Source: JBIOJM01 sp044450785 (GTDB taxonomy: Bacteria; Planctomycetota; Planctomycetia; Isosphaerales; Isosphaeraceae). Taken from it: a DNA stretch of 25,369 nt. Positions 14,741-21,609 of the stretch are shown here, piece by piece (position 1 is the first letter of the stretch; each line of letters starts with the position of its first letter). Below the pieces are notes generated by a model, which worked only from the letters and a program-made list of their open reading frames with translations, ran no database searches and was not told the DNA's origin. The translations under genes and the position numbers were made by a program. The stretch is taken from the NCBI GenBank assembly GCA_044450785.1, contig JBIOJM010000128.1:1-25369 (forward strand), read 5' to 3'.

Positions 14741-16648
14741 ATGTTATTGAAGCTGACATGCCCGTCGTGTGGACATACAGAACAAGCGTCCGAACGAGTG
14801 CTGGGTAAAGAGGTCCGATGTCGCTGCGGCGCCCGTTTCCGCGTGCCTGGTCCGAAACCGAGTGCTTCAGCCAATCCGGTTCGTCCCGAGCTCCGGTCCC
14901 AACCGGCCGCCCCCGATTCCTACCCACTCGCACGTGAGCCTGAAACCCGATCTCGACCCGCGCCTTCACATCGGTCCCAAGACGTGCCACCAGCCCGCCA
15001 CCGGCCAGAGAATCCCCGGCGAGGGGAATTCCTGCCGGAGCCACCGAGACACCGGCAGGCGGAGTATCGGACGCCTGGCCCCATTCCCCCCTGGGCCTAT
15101 GCCGCGATCGGGGGAGGCGCGGTCTTGTCTGTCGTTCTCGTCGTGGTTCTGCTCCTGTCCCTGGGTTCGAGATCAACCCAATCCTCAAATCCTGCCCATG
15201 ACGAAAACCGTCTTGCGTCAACGGCGGTGCCGCGGCCGGCACAACCGGCCGACGATCCCACGGCCGCGACGGCGGCTCCATTGGCGAGCAATGACCCACC
15301 AAGAGCGCCGGCCGCGACGTCCGCGGCCGGCGAAACCACTGTCGCGACCCCGATTGTTCCCAGGCCAGCCAGTACGCCACTCACCACGGCCCAGATCGTG
15401 GCGCGGTGCGACCCCTCGGTCGCGCTCATCAAGGGAAAGGTGTCGAGCGGGACCGGTTTCCTCGTCCAGCACGGCATCGTCGCGACCAACGCTCACGTGA
15501 TCGAAGAGGAGTTTCTCTCCAACCTGGAAGTTCGATTCCCTTCCGCTCCCTCGGGGAATCAAGGACCGCTTGCCGCGCAGCTTTTGTATGAGGATCGCAA
15601 ACGAGATCTGGCCTTCCTCGCCGTGAAGAGCGATCTGCCCGCGCTCCTGGTCGCGCCGAAATACGCTTTCGTCAAGGGTGAGGACATCACCGTGATCGGC
15701 AACCCGGGCCTCGGTGACGACGTCGTGCTTGAAAACGCGATCAGCCGTGGGGTGATGAGCTCCAAGACGGTCATCGACGGCATGAACTACCATCAGATGA
15801 GCATTGCGATCAATCCCGGCAACTCGGGTGGCCCGGTATTCGACTCGGTTGGTCGTGTGATTGGCGTGGCGACGCTCAAGTCCACCAAGGCCGAGGCGAT
15901 GGGGTTTTGCATCCCCGTCGAGGACGTGAACGCGGCCCTGGCCAAGGTCGGTCCCACCCGCCCCGAGCTCACCTCCCGCCATCGGGCCGTGCTCGTCTTC
16001 AAGACGCTCACCATCGCCGGGGCTGTCTACGCGGTCGCGCTCGACGCCCGCGCGGTGATCTTGCGAGCCGCTCCCGCCGGGGGCAGCAACGCGAATCTGC
16101 TGCCGAACGAGGAAGTCCAAAAGCTCCATCAGGTCGTGACCTCGCTCGACCAGAAAGTTTTCTCACTGGTGGAAAACGAGCTGCCAGGCCTCAAGAACGA
16201 TCCGGCGCTCGCCCAAACGTCGCAGCGCGGGTATCAGGAGCTTTCGGCCAATTACAAGGCCATGAAGAATCTCTACACGAACCCGAACCGGCTGGCCGAC
16301 CAGTACGCCGCGCAGATCCAGAACCTGAAAGCGCAGCACCTCCGCCTGATCCAATCCCTCCGGAACGACCTGAGGATCGATGTCCCTCCCCAGTTGCTCG
16401 CGGCTTTTCAGCAACGGTCGCCGGCCGGTCAACAGCCGACCATGGTCGCCGAATTCGTCCCATTCCAGTTGCGGCCGCGCATGCTCCATGGCCGTCTAGG
16501 CCCGGGCCTCGGAGGCCCGATCGGACCGCGCACGCCGGGAATCCAGGACCCTATGCAACAGGCCCGCGAGCGCATGAAAGAGGCGCAAGACCGAATGCAA
16601 GACCTGCGCAACCGCGCGCGCGGCCTTCGATCGCGCATGGGCCCGTGA
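14741..16648 (+). CDS. Membrane-anchored trypsin-like serine protease with zinc ribbon
   Basis: 635 residues from ATG 14741, chosen because the zinc ribbon starts at once (LTCPSCGHTEQASERVLGKE, then CRCGARFRV; cysteines at 7, 10, 28 and 30). A Pro/Arg-rich linker and one membrane helix (AYAAIGGGAVLSVVLVVVLL, about residues 117-140) follow. An Ala/Pro linker then leads to a DegP/HtrA-type protease domain. The triad is visible as H252 (VATNAHVIEE), D289 (RDLAFLAV) and S362 (NPGNSGGPVFD). No PDZ domain follows. Instead there is a helical, coiled-coil-like region (about residues 455-550) and an Arg/Gln/Met-rich end (ARERMKEAQDRMQDLRNRAR). With the ribbon inside and the protease outside, it may handle damaged periplasmic proteins or act in signalling. 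The arrangement is typical of Planctomycetes. Confidence 0.9.
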   Translation: MLLKLTCPSCGHTEQASERVLGKEVRCRCGARFRVPGPKPSASANPVRPELRSQPAAPDSYPLAREPETRSRPAPSHRSQDVPPARHRPENPRRGEFLPEPPRHRQAEYRTPGPIPPWAYAAIGGGAVLSVVLVVVLLLSLGSRSTQSSNPAHDENRLASTAVPRPAQPADDPTAATAAPLASNDPPRAPAATSAAGETTVATPIVPRPASTPLTTAQIVARCDPSVALIKGKVSSGTGFLVQHGIVATNAHVIEEEFLSNLEVRFPSAPSGNQGPLAAQLLYEDRKRDLAFLAVKSDLPALLVAPKYAFVKGEDITVIGNPGLGDDVVLENAISRGVMSSKTVIDGMNYHQMSIAINPGNSGGPVFDSVGRVIGVATLKSTKAEAMGFCIPVEDVNAALAKVGPTRPELTSRHRAVLVFKTLTIAGAVYAVALDARAVILRAAPAGGSNANLLPNEEVQKLHQVVTSLDQKVFSLVENELPGLKNDPALAQTSQRGYQELSANYKAMKNLYTNPNRLADQYAAQIQNLKAQHLRLIQSLRNDLRIDVPPQLLAAFQQRSPAGQQPTMVAEFVPFQLRPRMLHGRLGPGLGGPIGPRTPGIQDPMQQARERMKEAQDRMQDLRNRARGLRSRMGP

Positions 16649-16725
16649 GCCGGACCCGCGGGCCGAAATGGGCATGACTCCTCTTTGATGCGGCCAGGCC
16701 CCATCCGCCGCCCGTGAAGAGCGTT

Positions 16726-17376
16726 TCACGCGTCATGAAGCGAGATTCCTCGTCCGACCCAGTCGCGCAGGATGGCTCGCACCGGGGCGCCATCGGCCGC
16801 GACCAGTCTCATGGGGAGAGCGAGCAGCTCATAGAGGCCCCCCGGGACATCGGCGAGATCGAGCGATTCGAGGATCGTGATGCCGTGTGCGCCCAGCGCG
16901 TGATGGTTCGGGAGGGTCTTGCTATCCAGGTCGTCGACCGAAGGGACATCGACCCCGACGAGGACGACTCCCTGCTGGTGCAACCAAGCCGGATCGTCCT
17001 CGTCCAAGACCGGGATGGTCGTGGAGAACTGGATGTGATCCGTCCAACCATCGGTCCGTAACAGGACGCGTGGGGTGCCCGAGAGGTCGAACGGTGTGAG
17101 ATCTTCCCGCCGTAATCGCACGCGATCGGTGAGCACGATCACCTGGGCGGGGCCGATGAACGGATGGAGGTCGACGGCGTCGGACGTGGCTCCCGCGTCG
17201 TCGAATTGGAACGGGGCGTCGGTGTGTGTGCCGGTGTGCACACTGAGCTGGAACTGGCCGACATTGACCGTCGCCCCGTCTCGCTTCCTCGATGTCCAGG
17301 TGAATCGGAATGGCGCGTCTCCGGGCCAGCAAGCGAGTGAATCCTGCATGGGAATCGTGATGTCGCGGATGGTCAT
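16726..17376 (-). CDS. kynB: Cyclase/kynurenine formamidase family protein
   Basis: 216 residues from ATG 17376, with a GGAAG ribosome site. The length equals bacterial KynB, which hydrolyses N-formylkynurenine in tryptophan breakdown. It begins with the family signature (MTIRDITIPMQDSLACWPGD). The metal-binding segment is SVHTGTHTDAPFQFDD: H47, H51 and D53 are present, but the family's next His (HxGTHxDAPxH) is Gln57. The C-terminal metal motif is intact (LPNHHALGAHGITILESLDL). Related cyclases act on other small amide or ester substrates, so the true substrate is uncertain, and the Gln could lower or change activity. No kynA or kynU is in the window, which also argues against a dedicated kynurenine pathway here. 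The gene converges on the protease gene upstream. Confidence 0.82.
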   Translation of the reverse strand: MTIRDITIPMQDSLACWPGDAPFRFTWTSRKRDGATVNVGQFQLSVHTGTHTDAPFQFDDAGATSDAVDLHPFIGPAQVIVLTDRVRLRREDLTPFDLSGTPRVLLRTDGWTDHIQFSTTIPVLDEDDPAWLHQQGVVLVGVDVPSVDDLDSKTLPNHHALGAHGITILESLDLADVPGGLYELLALPMRLVAADGAPVRAILRDWVGRGISLHDA

Positions 17377-17391
17377 GGCATCAGCTTCCGC

Positions 17392-17590
17392 TCATTTGTA
17401 GCCGGCGAGGCCCTTCTCTTTTTCCGCAAGCTCCTGGAGGCCTTCCTGGAGCGTGGGTCCCTCAAGGCTGCTTCCCTCGAGCAGCAAAAGGCTGTCGTGG
17501 AACGTGCGAGCCTGCCATGAGGAAGCGCTGCAGCCTGCTGGAGCTCGTCGAGTAAACGCGGCGTCGGCGCCGGAGTGGTCGGCACCCGGA
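17392..17590 (-). pseudogene. 3' remnant of an unidentified gene
   Basis: Just upstream of kynB on the same strand, the frame ending at TGA 17392-17394 reads SWQARTFHDSLLLLEGSSLE, then TLQEGLQELAEKEKGLAGYK, which looks like a genuine helical C-terminus. Further upstream the plausible sequence lies in another frame (PTPRLLDELQQAAALP), suggesting one shift near 17515-17525. No start codon or upstream domain could be found, because the DNA beyond 17590 turns AT-richer and non-coding in appearance. The family is not recognised. The tail sits 15 bases from the kynB start, so the two may once have been co-transcribed. Confidence 0.4.
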
Positions 17591-17668
17591 GGACGGGAGT
17601 TGCGCTGGCCGTGATCATCGCTCGTCTCTTCACTGGTGCAGAAAGATCCGGAACGAACAGCGTGGGAA

Positions 17669-17682
17669 GTATATTAATATAC
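17669..17682. promoter_or_regulatory. 14-bp perfect AT-rich palindrome
   Basis: GTATATTAATATAC is a perfect palindrome in otherwise GC-rich DNA, lying between a minus-strand remnant and a plus-strand gene. It has the symmetry of a dimeric repressor site or of a divergent promoter core. No second copy was noticed in the window. Confidence 0.4.
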
Positions 17683-17859
17683 ACGTACAGCGGCAAGATC
17701 AAGTTCCAGGAGAATTTCAAGTCGGTAGTTGACCCAAGTTGGGCGGCCTGTTCCAATACCGTGCCAGGTTAACCGGTGCGCCGAACTAGGTGAACCGGCG
17801 CCGGTCAGGATCCTCACCAGTTAGGCGGCGGATATAGGACCCATGGCGACGAGGCGAAC

Positions 17860-18221
17860 ATGAGGATCGACTGTCCTCACTGTGGTCGTAAAGGGAAGTT
17901 CCCGGACGGGTTGCTCTACCTTCAAAGGTCAGCTGCCCCCGATGTCAGAATAAGTTCCAGCCGGTTCCGGTGGCCGAAGCTGTAGATGTCGCTGACGCGA
18001 CCGCTCGACGTGTCGTCTGTCCATCCTGTACCGCGAAGCTTCGTGCCCCGGAGAACATGACAGGTCGCAAGATCAAGTGCCCAAAGTGCGGCACGGAGGT
18101 CGTGGTTCCGAGTCATATCGGGGAGTCTTCAGAACCGCGCCGTTCGGAATCGCTACCTCAACCCGTCGAGCGTCCACCACCGTCAGCACTTCGATCCATG
18201 CCGGCTCCGGCACGCCCCTGA
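17860..18221 (+). pseudogene. Zinc-ribbon N-terminus of a broken membrane-protein gene
   Basis: ATG 17860 opens MRIDCPHCGRKGKFPDGLL. After a shift near 17907-17925 the next frame reads KVSCPRCQNKFQPVPVAEAV, then a second ribbon: RVVCPSCTAKLRAPENMTG and KIKCPKCGTEVVVPS. These are MJ0042/FmdB-like zinc ribbons, each with two CxxC pairs, as found at the start of many planctomycete membrane proteins. This frame stops at 18219-18221 in a Pro-rich linker, whereas the membrane part continues in a third frame. The first CxxC (frame 1) and its partner CxxC (frame 3) belong to the same ribbon, so the first shift is quite certain. Confidence 0.65.
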
Positions 18222-19435
18222 TACCGTCGGAAGACGACTTTGATTCTCGCACCCGCTCGGATCGCGAGCCTTCGGCGGTCGCCGCTACTTCCGACACTAG
18301 CATCGTACAGCAGTCCGCACCTGACGTTCGTGTCTTCGAGGTAGCCCGCTGGGGAGCCGGTGTCGGTTTGTTGCTTCTGGCTCTCTCGCCGTTTTTCAAG
18401 TGGATAAACTTCGCGAGAGGCGGCGTAACAGGGTTGTCCGGCGACGGCAAGATCGTCCTTGCCGTGACCGTAGTCGCAATTGCTCTTTACATCGTGGCAA
18501 TGACCAAGGGGAAGTGGATTACGCCGGTCATTCTCGGTGTCCAAACTTGGGGGACGTTAGCCGTCTTCTGGATGGGGGCGCTTATCTGGAAGGTCGGCTC
18601 CATTTTCGATTCATCAGCAGACATTAAGGATAACCCATTCGCCGCCGCGTTTAGCGCCCTGTTCGCAACTCAGATTAGTCCGGGAAACGGGTTGTACGTT
18701 GGTCTGATCGGGGGCATCACAGTTGCCGGTACGCTTGGCTTTATTGCCGTACGGCGCTTGCTCGTTGCTGGAGATCTTAAGCCGTACTACGCTACGCAGA
18801 GTGTTTCTATTGTTCTCGGCATCCTCCTCGCCCTCTTCGTGGGTCCCGGCCACTCATCGGGAGGCGACGAGTCCGACCGATCCTCGAAATACGGGAACCC
18901 GAAGTTCCCTTTCGCCCCAGCGAAGAAAGAGCCAGAGGTTGCTCCACAGCGCGCCCGGGAGAAAAAAGAGGCTGAGTGGATCGTAGCACCCGCCCCGGCC
19001 CGGCTCGGCGACGTCGCGGTCAGGGTTGTCTCGGCAAAGGTCGCCCGCGTCGCGTTGATAGGAGGACCGACCGAGGAGCGCCAGTCCGAGAACCCCCAGC
19101 TGGTTTTGACGATCGAGGTGTCCAATGGTAGCCGAAGCCGGAAAATCGACTACCGGACCTGGGCCGGAGCAGACGTGTCCTTCGAGAGGGACTTCGCCAC
19201 CGTGGAGGACAACTTCGGGAACCGCTATAATCGAATTACGTTCAGTATCTTCAACCAGCCTGCCGGGCGGGTCGTCTCCGACTCTATTTATCCGGGGAAG
19301 AGCCTGACCGATGTGCTCATGTTCGAGCCTCCAATTGAAAAGATTCAACAACTGGATCTGGAGATGCCCGCCAGGAACGTCGGCACGCAGGGTCATTTTC
19401 GAATTCGCATCCCCACTGCCATGATCGAAAGGTGA
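18077..19435 (+). CDS. Five-helix membrane protein with C-terminal beta domain (5'-disrupted)
   Basis: The open frame starts at GTG 18077, but credible protein begins only near 18222 (LIPSEDDFDSRTRSDREPSA), just where the zinc-ribbon frame stops. There are about five membrane helices: GAGVGLLLLALSPFFKWINF, IVLAVTVVAIALYIVAM, a WGTLAVFWMGALIWKV region, LYVGLIGGITVAGTLGFIAV and SIVLGILLALFVGPG. A charged linker follows, then a ~150-residue beta-rich domain (RLGDVAVRVVSAKVARVALI, QLVLTIEVSNGSRSRKIDYR, TVEDNFGNRYNRI, YPGKSLTDVLMFEPPIEKIQ) resembling DUF4352-like immunoglobulin folds. Joined with the upstream ribbons it would be one protein of about 525 residues: zinc ribbons in the cytoplasm, a membrane core, and a soluble domain. 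The role is unknown. Codon use is less GC-biased than in the neighbours. Confidence 0.7.
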   Translation: MPKVRHGGRGSESYRGVFRTAPFGIATSTRRASTTVSTSIHAGSGTPLIPSEDDFDSRTRSDREPSAVAATSDTSIVQQSAPDVRVFEVARWGAGVGLLLLALSPFFKWINFARGGVTGLSGDGKIVLAVTVVAIALYIVAMTKGKWITPVILGVQTWGTLAVFWMGALIWKVGSIFDSSADIKDNPFAAAFSALFATQISPGNGLYVGLIGGITVAGTLGFIAVRRLLVAGDLKPYYATQSVSIVLGILLALFVGPGHSSGGDESDRSSKYGNPKFPFAPAKKEPEVAPQRAREKKEAEWIVAPAPARLGDVAVRVVSAKVARVALIGGPTEERQSENPQLVLTIEVSNGSRSRKIDYRTWAGADVSFERDFATVEDNFGNRYNRITFSIFNQPAGRVVSDSIYPGKSLTDVLMFEPPIEKIQQLDLEMPARNVGTQGHFRIRIPTAMIER

Positions 19436-19443
19436 TCAGCGGT

Positions 19444-19543
19444 GGCTGGCCGGGGCCAAGCGAGCACAGGCGAGCTCGCACCGGAATTCCAAGCTCCGCT
19501 TCCGCAGTCCGTTCCGCTTCGCTCCACTTGGCCCCGGCCAGCC
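19444..19543. repeat. 17-bp perfect inverted repeat between two genes
   Basis: GGCTGGCCGGGGCCAAG (19444-19460) is mirrored by CTTGGCCCCGGCCAGCC (19527-19543), with 66 bases between. A smaller palindrome, gcgagctcgc, lies in the loop. The structure starts eight bases after the stop of the membrane-protein gene and ends 26 bases before the GGAGG of the next gene. It has no U-run, so a simple terminator is unlikely. A processing or attenuation element, or a small non-autonomous repeat, is possible. Confidence 0.7.
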
Positions 19544-19581
19544 GCTCCCGCCTGACGATCGACCCGACTGGAGGACACGTA

Positions 19582-20064
19582 ATGGTGAATGTGGCGATCT
19601 TGGGCGTCTACAAAGACGGTCCCGAATCCACCCAAGTTGAGGTCGTGCGGGGAAAGTGGAGCGCCTGGCGCATCCCAAGTAGCGCCCCGCGTAAACTCTG
19701 GAAGGATGCCGAGGGAGCGCTCAACGCGGTGATCAGGAGCCGCGGGTTCGTCAACCTCTACGTCTATTACGGCGAGAACCTGCCGGTCGAGTACGTTCTG
19801 AAGATCGATCAAATCGAGGTCTACAACTGCCCCTCGCCGGCACCCGGCCCGGCCTTCGACCCTTCCCAGCGAGCCTATGTCTGGATCAGGTACGCGGGGA
19901 TCGAGAGGCTAGAACAGGCATTGTCCCGGGATAATTTCCGAGAGCTGGAGTTGTCCGGCGGGCAATTTGCCGAGGACTCTCGACCCATCGGTGAGTCGGG
20001 CTGGGCGAATATGCACCACTCGGGTTTGGTCTTCGTGGAAGACCCGCTCACTCAGTCACACTGA
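19582..20064 (+). CDS. Small cytoplasmic protein of unknown function
   Basis: 160 residues from ATG 19582. This start is fixed by a perfect GGAGG (19570-19574) seven bases upstream. The frame is open further back to 19432, but that part covers the inverted repeat and is Arg/Ser-rich. The protein begins VNVAILGVYKDGPESTQVEV and has alternating strands (FVNLYVYYGENLPVEYVLKI, QIEVYNCPSPAPGP, AYVWIRYAGIERLEQAL), ending in a His-containing tail (GWANMHHSGLVFVEDPLTQ). No signal or membrane segment is present. The family is unknown to me. It may be co-transcribed with the upstream membrane protein, through the hairpin. Confidence 0.72.
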   Translation: MVNVAILGVYKDGPESTQVEVVRGKWSAWRIPSSAPRKLWKDAEGALNAVIRSRGFVNLYVYYGENLPVEYVLKIDQIEVYNCPSPAPGPAFDPSQRAYVWIRYAGIERLEQALSRDNFRELELSGGQFAEDSRPIGESGWANMHHSGLVFVEDPLTQSH

Positions 20065-20180
20065 GCCAGCGAGTGGCGGGCGGGCGGCGAAAAAGAAACT
20101 CGGGCGCACATACCACGGAATATTCCTGATTCTCGTAGCAAACAGGACAATTCAGGCAATTTCACGGCCTAACCCACGGT

Positions 20181-20211
20181 TTCACCGGACCCGCTCACGA
20201 AGTCCGGTGAA
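20181..20211. terminator. 10-bp perfect hairpin between convergent genes
   Basis: TTCACCGGAC (20181-20190) pairs perfectly with GTCCGGTGAA (20202-20211) across an 11-base loop. It lies between the plus-strand gene ending at 20064 and the minus-strand gene ending at 20303, so it could end transcripts from both sides. It lacks a clear T-run. Confidence 0.45.
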
Positions 20212-20280
20212 CTTGTCCGTTCGGCCCTCAGCAGCGGACCGAGCCCGATGCCCGAACATTCCGCTGTATTGTTCGCTCAT

Positions 20281-20298
20281 CGCTGCCAATGAGCAGCG
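20281..20298 (-). terminator. Small hairpin after the toxin-partner gene
   Basis: CGCTGC and GCAGCG (20281-20286 and 20293-20298) flank a six-base loop, four bases beyond the stop of the 49-codon minus-strand gene. The position suits an end-of-operon structure, but the U-run is weak. Confidence 0.3.
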
Positions 20299-20302
20299 CA
20301 GC

Positions 20303-20452
20303 CTACCTCTCTCGTGCCGTACGGACCCGCGTCGGCTTGCCCTGCGCCGGCCGCGCGTCGCGGATCGCTTCGGTGGTCAGGACCAGGTGCCGCCCAACGG
20401 CGGCGGCGTAACGGCAGAGCGTGTCCAGCGTCCGGTTCTTGTTGTCGCTCAT
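20303..20452 (-). CDS. 49-residue partner of the BrnT-like toxin (possible antitoxin)
   Basis: ATG 20452 overlaps the stop of the toxin-like gene as ATGA and the frame ends at TAG 20303-20305. The product is MSDNKNRTLDTLCRYAAAVG, then RHLVLTTEAIRDARPAQGKP and a basic end (TRVRTARER). TLDTLCRYAAAVGRHLVL resembles the last helix-strand of Xre-type antitoxins (TLxTLxRYxxALGxxLxL), so it may be a reduced antitoxin that has lost its DNA-binding domain, or a separate small protein family. The four-base overlap and tight coupling to a toxin-like gene are the main evidence that it is real. It is unusually short for a self-standing antitoxin. Confidence 0.5.
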   Translation of the reverse strand: MSDNKNRTLDTLCRYAAAVGRHLVLTTEAIRDARPAQGKPTRVRTARER

Positions 20453-20844
20453 CGTCCCTTCCTCCGCTTTCTGGGACCGGGCGGCGGGACTTGGTAGGCC
20501 GTAATGGGGTAAACGGTCCGCGGGTCGTCGGACACGCGCTCGAATACGACCGTGAGGTACTTGCCGCGGGCCGTCCAGCCAAACGCTTCTGGCTGGCCGC
20601 TGCTCCGGCCTCCTGTCGCGGTCTCGTAATTTCCCGCGAGCACCTCGCGCAACAGAATGGCGGAATCCACGTTCGAATCCTGGATCCCGAGCTTAATCGA
20701 AGCGACGATCGAGTATGTGGCGTCGTCGACACGGCCGCGCTTCGCCCGACTTTGCGGCGGTAACCCCACCGGACCGTGGCGTTCACGCGGCCCAGCTTGT
20801 ACCCTGATCGAGACGGCAATCATTCTGGTCAAAAGGTCCCGCAT
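20449..20844 (-). CDS. BrnT/DUF4258-like toxin
   Basis: The C-terminal ~80 residues carry the pattern of small RelE-fold toxins of the BrnT/DUF4258 type: LLREVLAGNYETATGGRSSG, then QPEAFGWTARGKYLTVVFER and RTVYPITAYQVPPPGPRKR (RSSGxP, GxTxxGxYLxVVFE, YPxTAY). These act as mRNA-cleaving growth inhibitors when free. The usual N-terminal xxHxxxHGV segment is not visible. The stretch upstream of about residue 45 is Arg/Gly-rich and may not be native, so the true start is uncertain (ATG 20844, ATG 20823 or GTG 20730). Missing N-terminal His residues could mean it is inactive. It overlaps the small downstream gene by four bases. The next plus-strand gene starts 15 bases from its outermost start, so the two are divergent. 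Confidence 0.55.
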   Translation of the reverse strand: MRDLLTRMIAVSIRVQAGPRERHGPVGLPPQSRAKRGRVDDATYSIVASIKLGIQDSNVDSAILLREVLAGNYETATGGRSSGQPEAFGWTARGKYLTVVFERVSDDPRTVYPITAYQVPPPGPRKRRKGR

Positions 20845-20859
20845 CCCCTGGAAACGACC

Positions 20860-21474
20860 ATGACTCGGATCAGTCCGCTCGTCTTCACAGCAATCGTGGC
20901 CGCCGCCGTAATGACCATCGTCTCAAGCGGCCGAACCGCCGACGAGCCGTCGCCCTTGACCATCGAAGGTTACACCGACCAGCTCAGCTACCGGCCCGGC
21001 GAAGTTGTCCGATTCCACATCTCGACCACGGCCGGACGATACTCCATGGAGATCGACCGCCTGGGCGCGGAGACCAAGACTGTGTACCGCAAGTCCGACC
21101 TCCCCGGCGCTTCGCATCCGATTCCAGAGGACGCCTCGTCGAACGGATGCCGCTGGCCGGTCGCGCATTCGGTCACGGTACCGGCCGACTGGCGATCTGG
21201 GTATTACAACGTCCGGCTGCGGGTCGCCGATAACGGCGGCAAGTTCGTCGGCCGCAACCGGAGGACTGCCGAGATCGACCTGTTCCTCTGGTATGACCGG
21301 TTCCCGCGTGACTCGACCGGCGCGCCGACGCAGGGCGCCGCCGTCTTCGGCGTCTACGTCAAAGGCGGGACGGTTGTCACGACCGGCTGGACGAATTGGG
21401 CCCATGGCCTCAAGGGCGGCGACGCGGTCGTGGAACGGATCACCCGAAACGTCCTGGATCGGCTCGCGAAATGA
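20860..21474 (+). CDS. Secreted DMFase-like protein lacking its middle
   Basis: 204 residues from ATG 20860; the start opens a signal peptide (MTRISPLVFTAIVAAAVMTI, cleavage near GRTA-DE). The first ~125 mature residues match the N-terminal beta domain of N,N-dimethylformamidase large-subunit-like proteins: IEGYTDQLSYRPGEVVRFHI, YSMEIDRLGAE, HPIPEDASSNGCRWP and PADWRSGYYNVRLRV. The last ~45 residues match that family's extreme C-terminus: GGTVVTTGWTNWAHGLKGGD, then AVVERITRNVLDRLAK. Family members run to several hundred residues, so the central part is missing while the frame is kept. The join probably lies near residues 135-160 (LFLWYDRFPRDSTGAPTQG). Amidase activity is therefore doubtful. 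It may be a deletion derivative or a genuine short family that keeps only the two ends. Confidence 0.7.
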   Translation: MTRISPLVFTAIVAAAVMTIVSSGRTADEPSPLTIEGYTDQLSYRPGEVVRFHISTTAGRYSMEIDRLGAETKTVYRKSDLPGASHPIPEDASSNGCRWPVAHSVTVPADWRSGYYNVRLRVADNGGKFVGRNRRTAEIDLFLWYDRFPRDSTGAPTQGAAVFGVYVKGGTVVTTGWTNWAHGLKGGDAVVERITRNVLDRLAK

Positions 21475-21486
21475 TTCCCTGCACGC

Positions 21487-21609
21487 TCAGGTGGCGAGGT
21501 CGGGACCGGCGGTGGCGAGTGCGTCATCGCGTCGTTCCATGATCGCCTCGAGTTTTCGCACTGCATTGTAGCAGTCCTGACAGCGGACTTGCTCGTCTTG
21601 CGTCCATCC
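21487..21609 (-). pseudogene. In-frame continuation past the stop of the 94-residue gene
   Basis: Directly after the TGA at 21610-21612 the same frame goes on for 40 codons: GWTQDEQVRCQDCYNAVRKL, then EAIMERRDDALATAGPDLAT and a TGA. It looks like real protein (CxxC, amphipathic helix) rather than chance. There is no start codon before an internal ATG. A stop mutation in a once longer gene is the simplest reading; readthrough is possible but unsupported. Confidence 0.4.

Noticed and set aside
15218..16129. 303-codon minus-strand frame opposite the protease domain
   Set aside because: It overlaps the catalytic domain on the other strand and has no family features.
19444..19543. Terminal inverted repeats of an insertion sequence
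   Set aside because: Only 66 bases lie between the arms, too little for a transposase, and no target duplication is visible. A non-autonomous repeat cannot be excluded.
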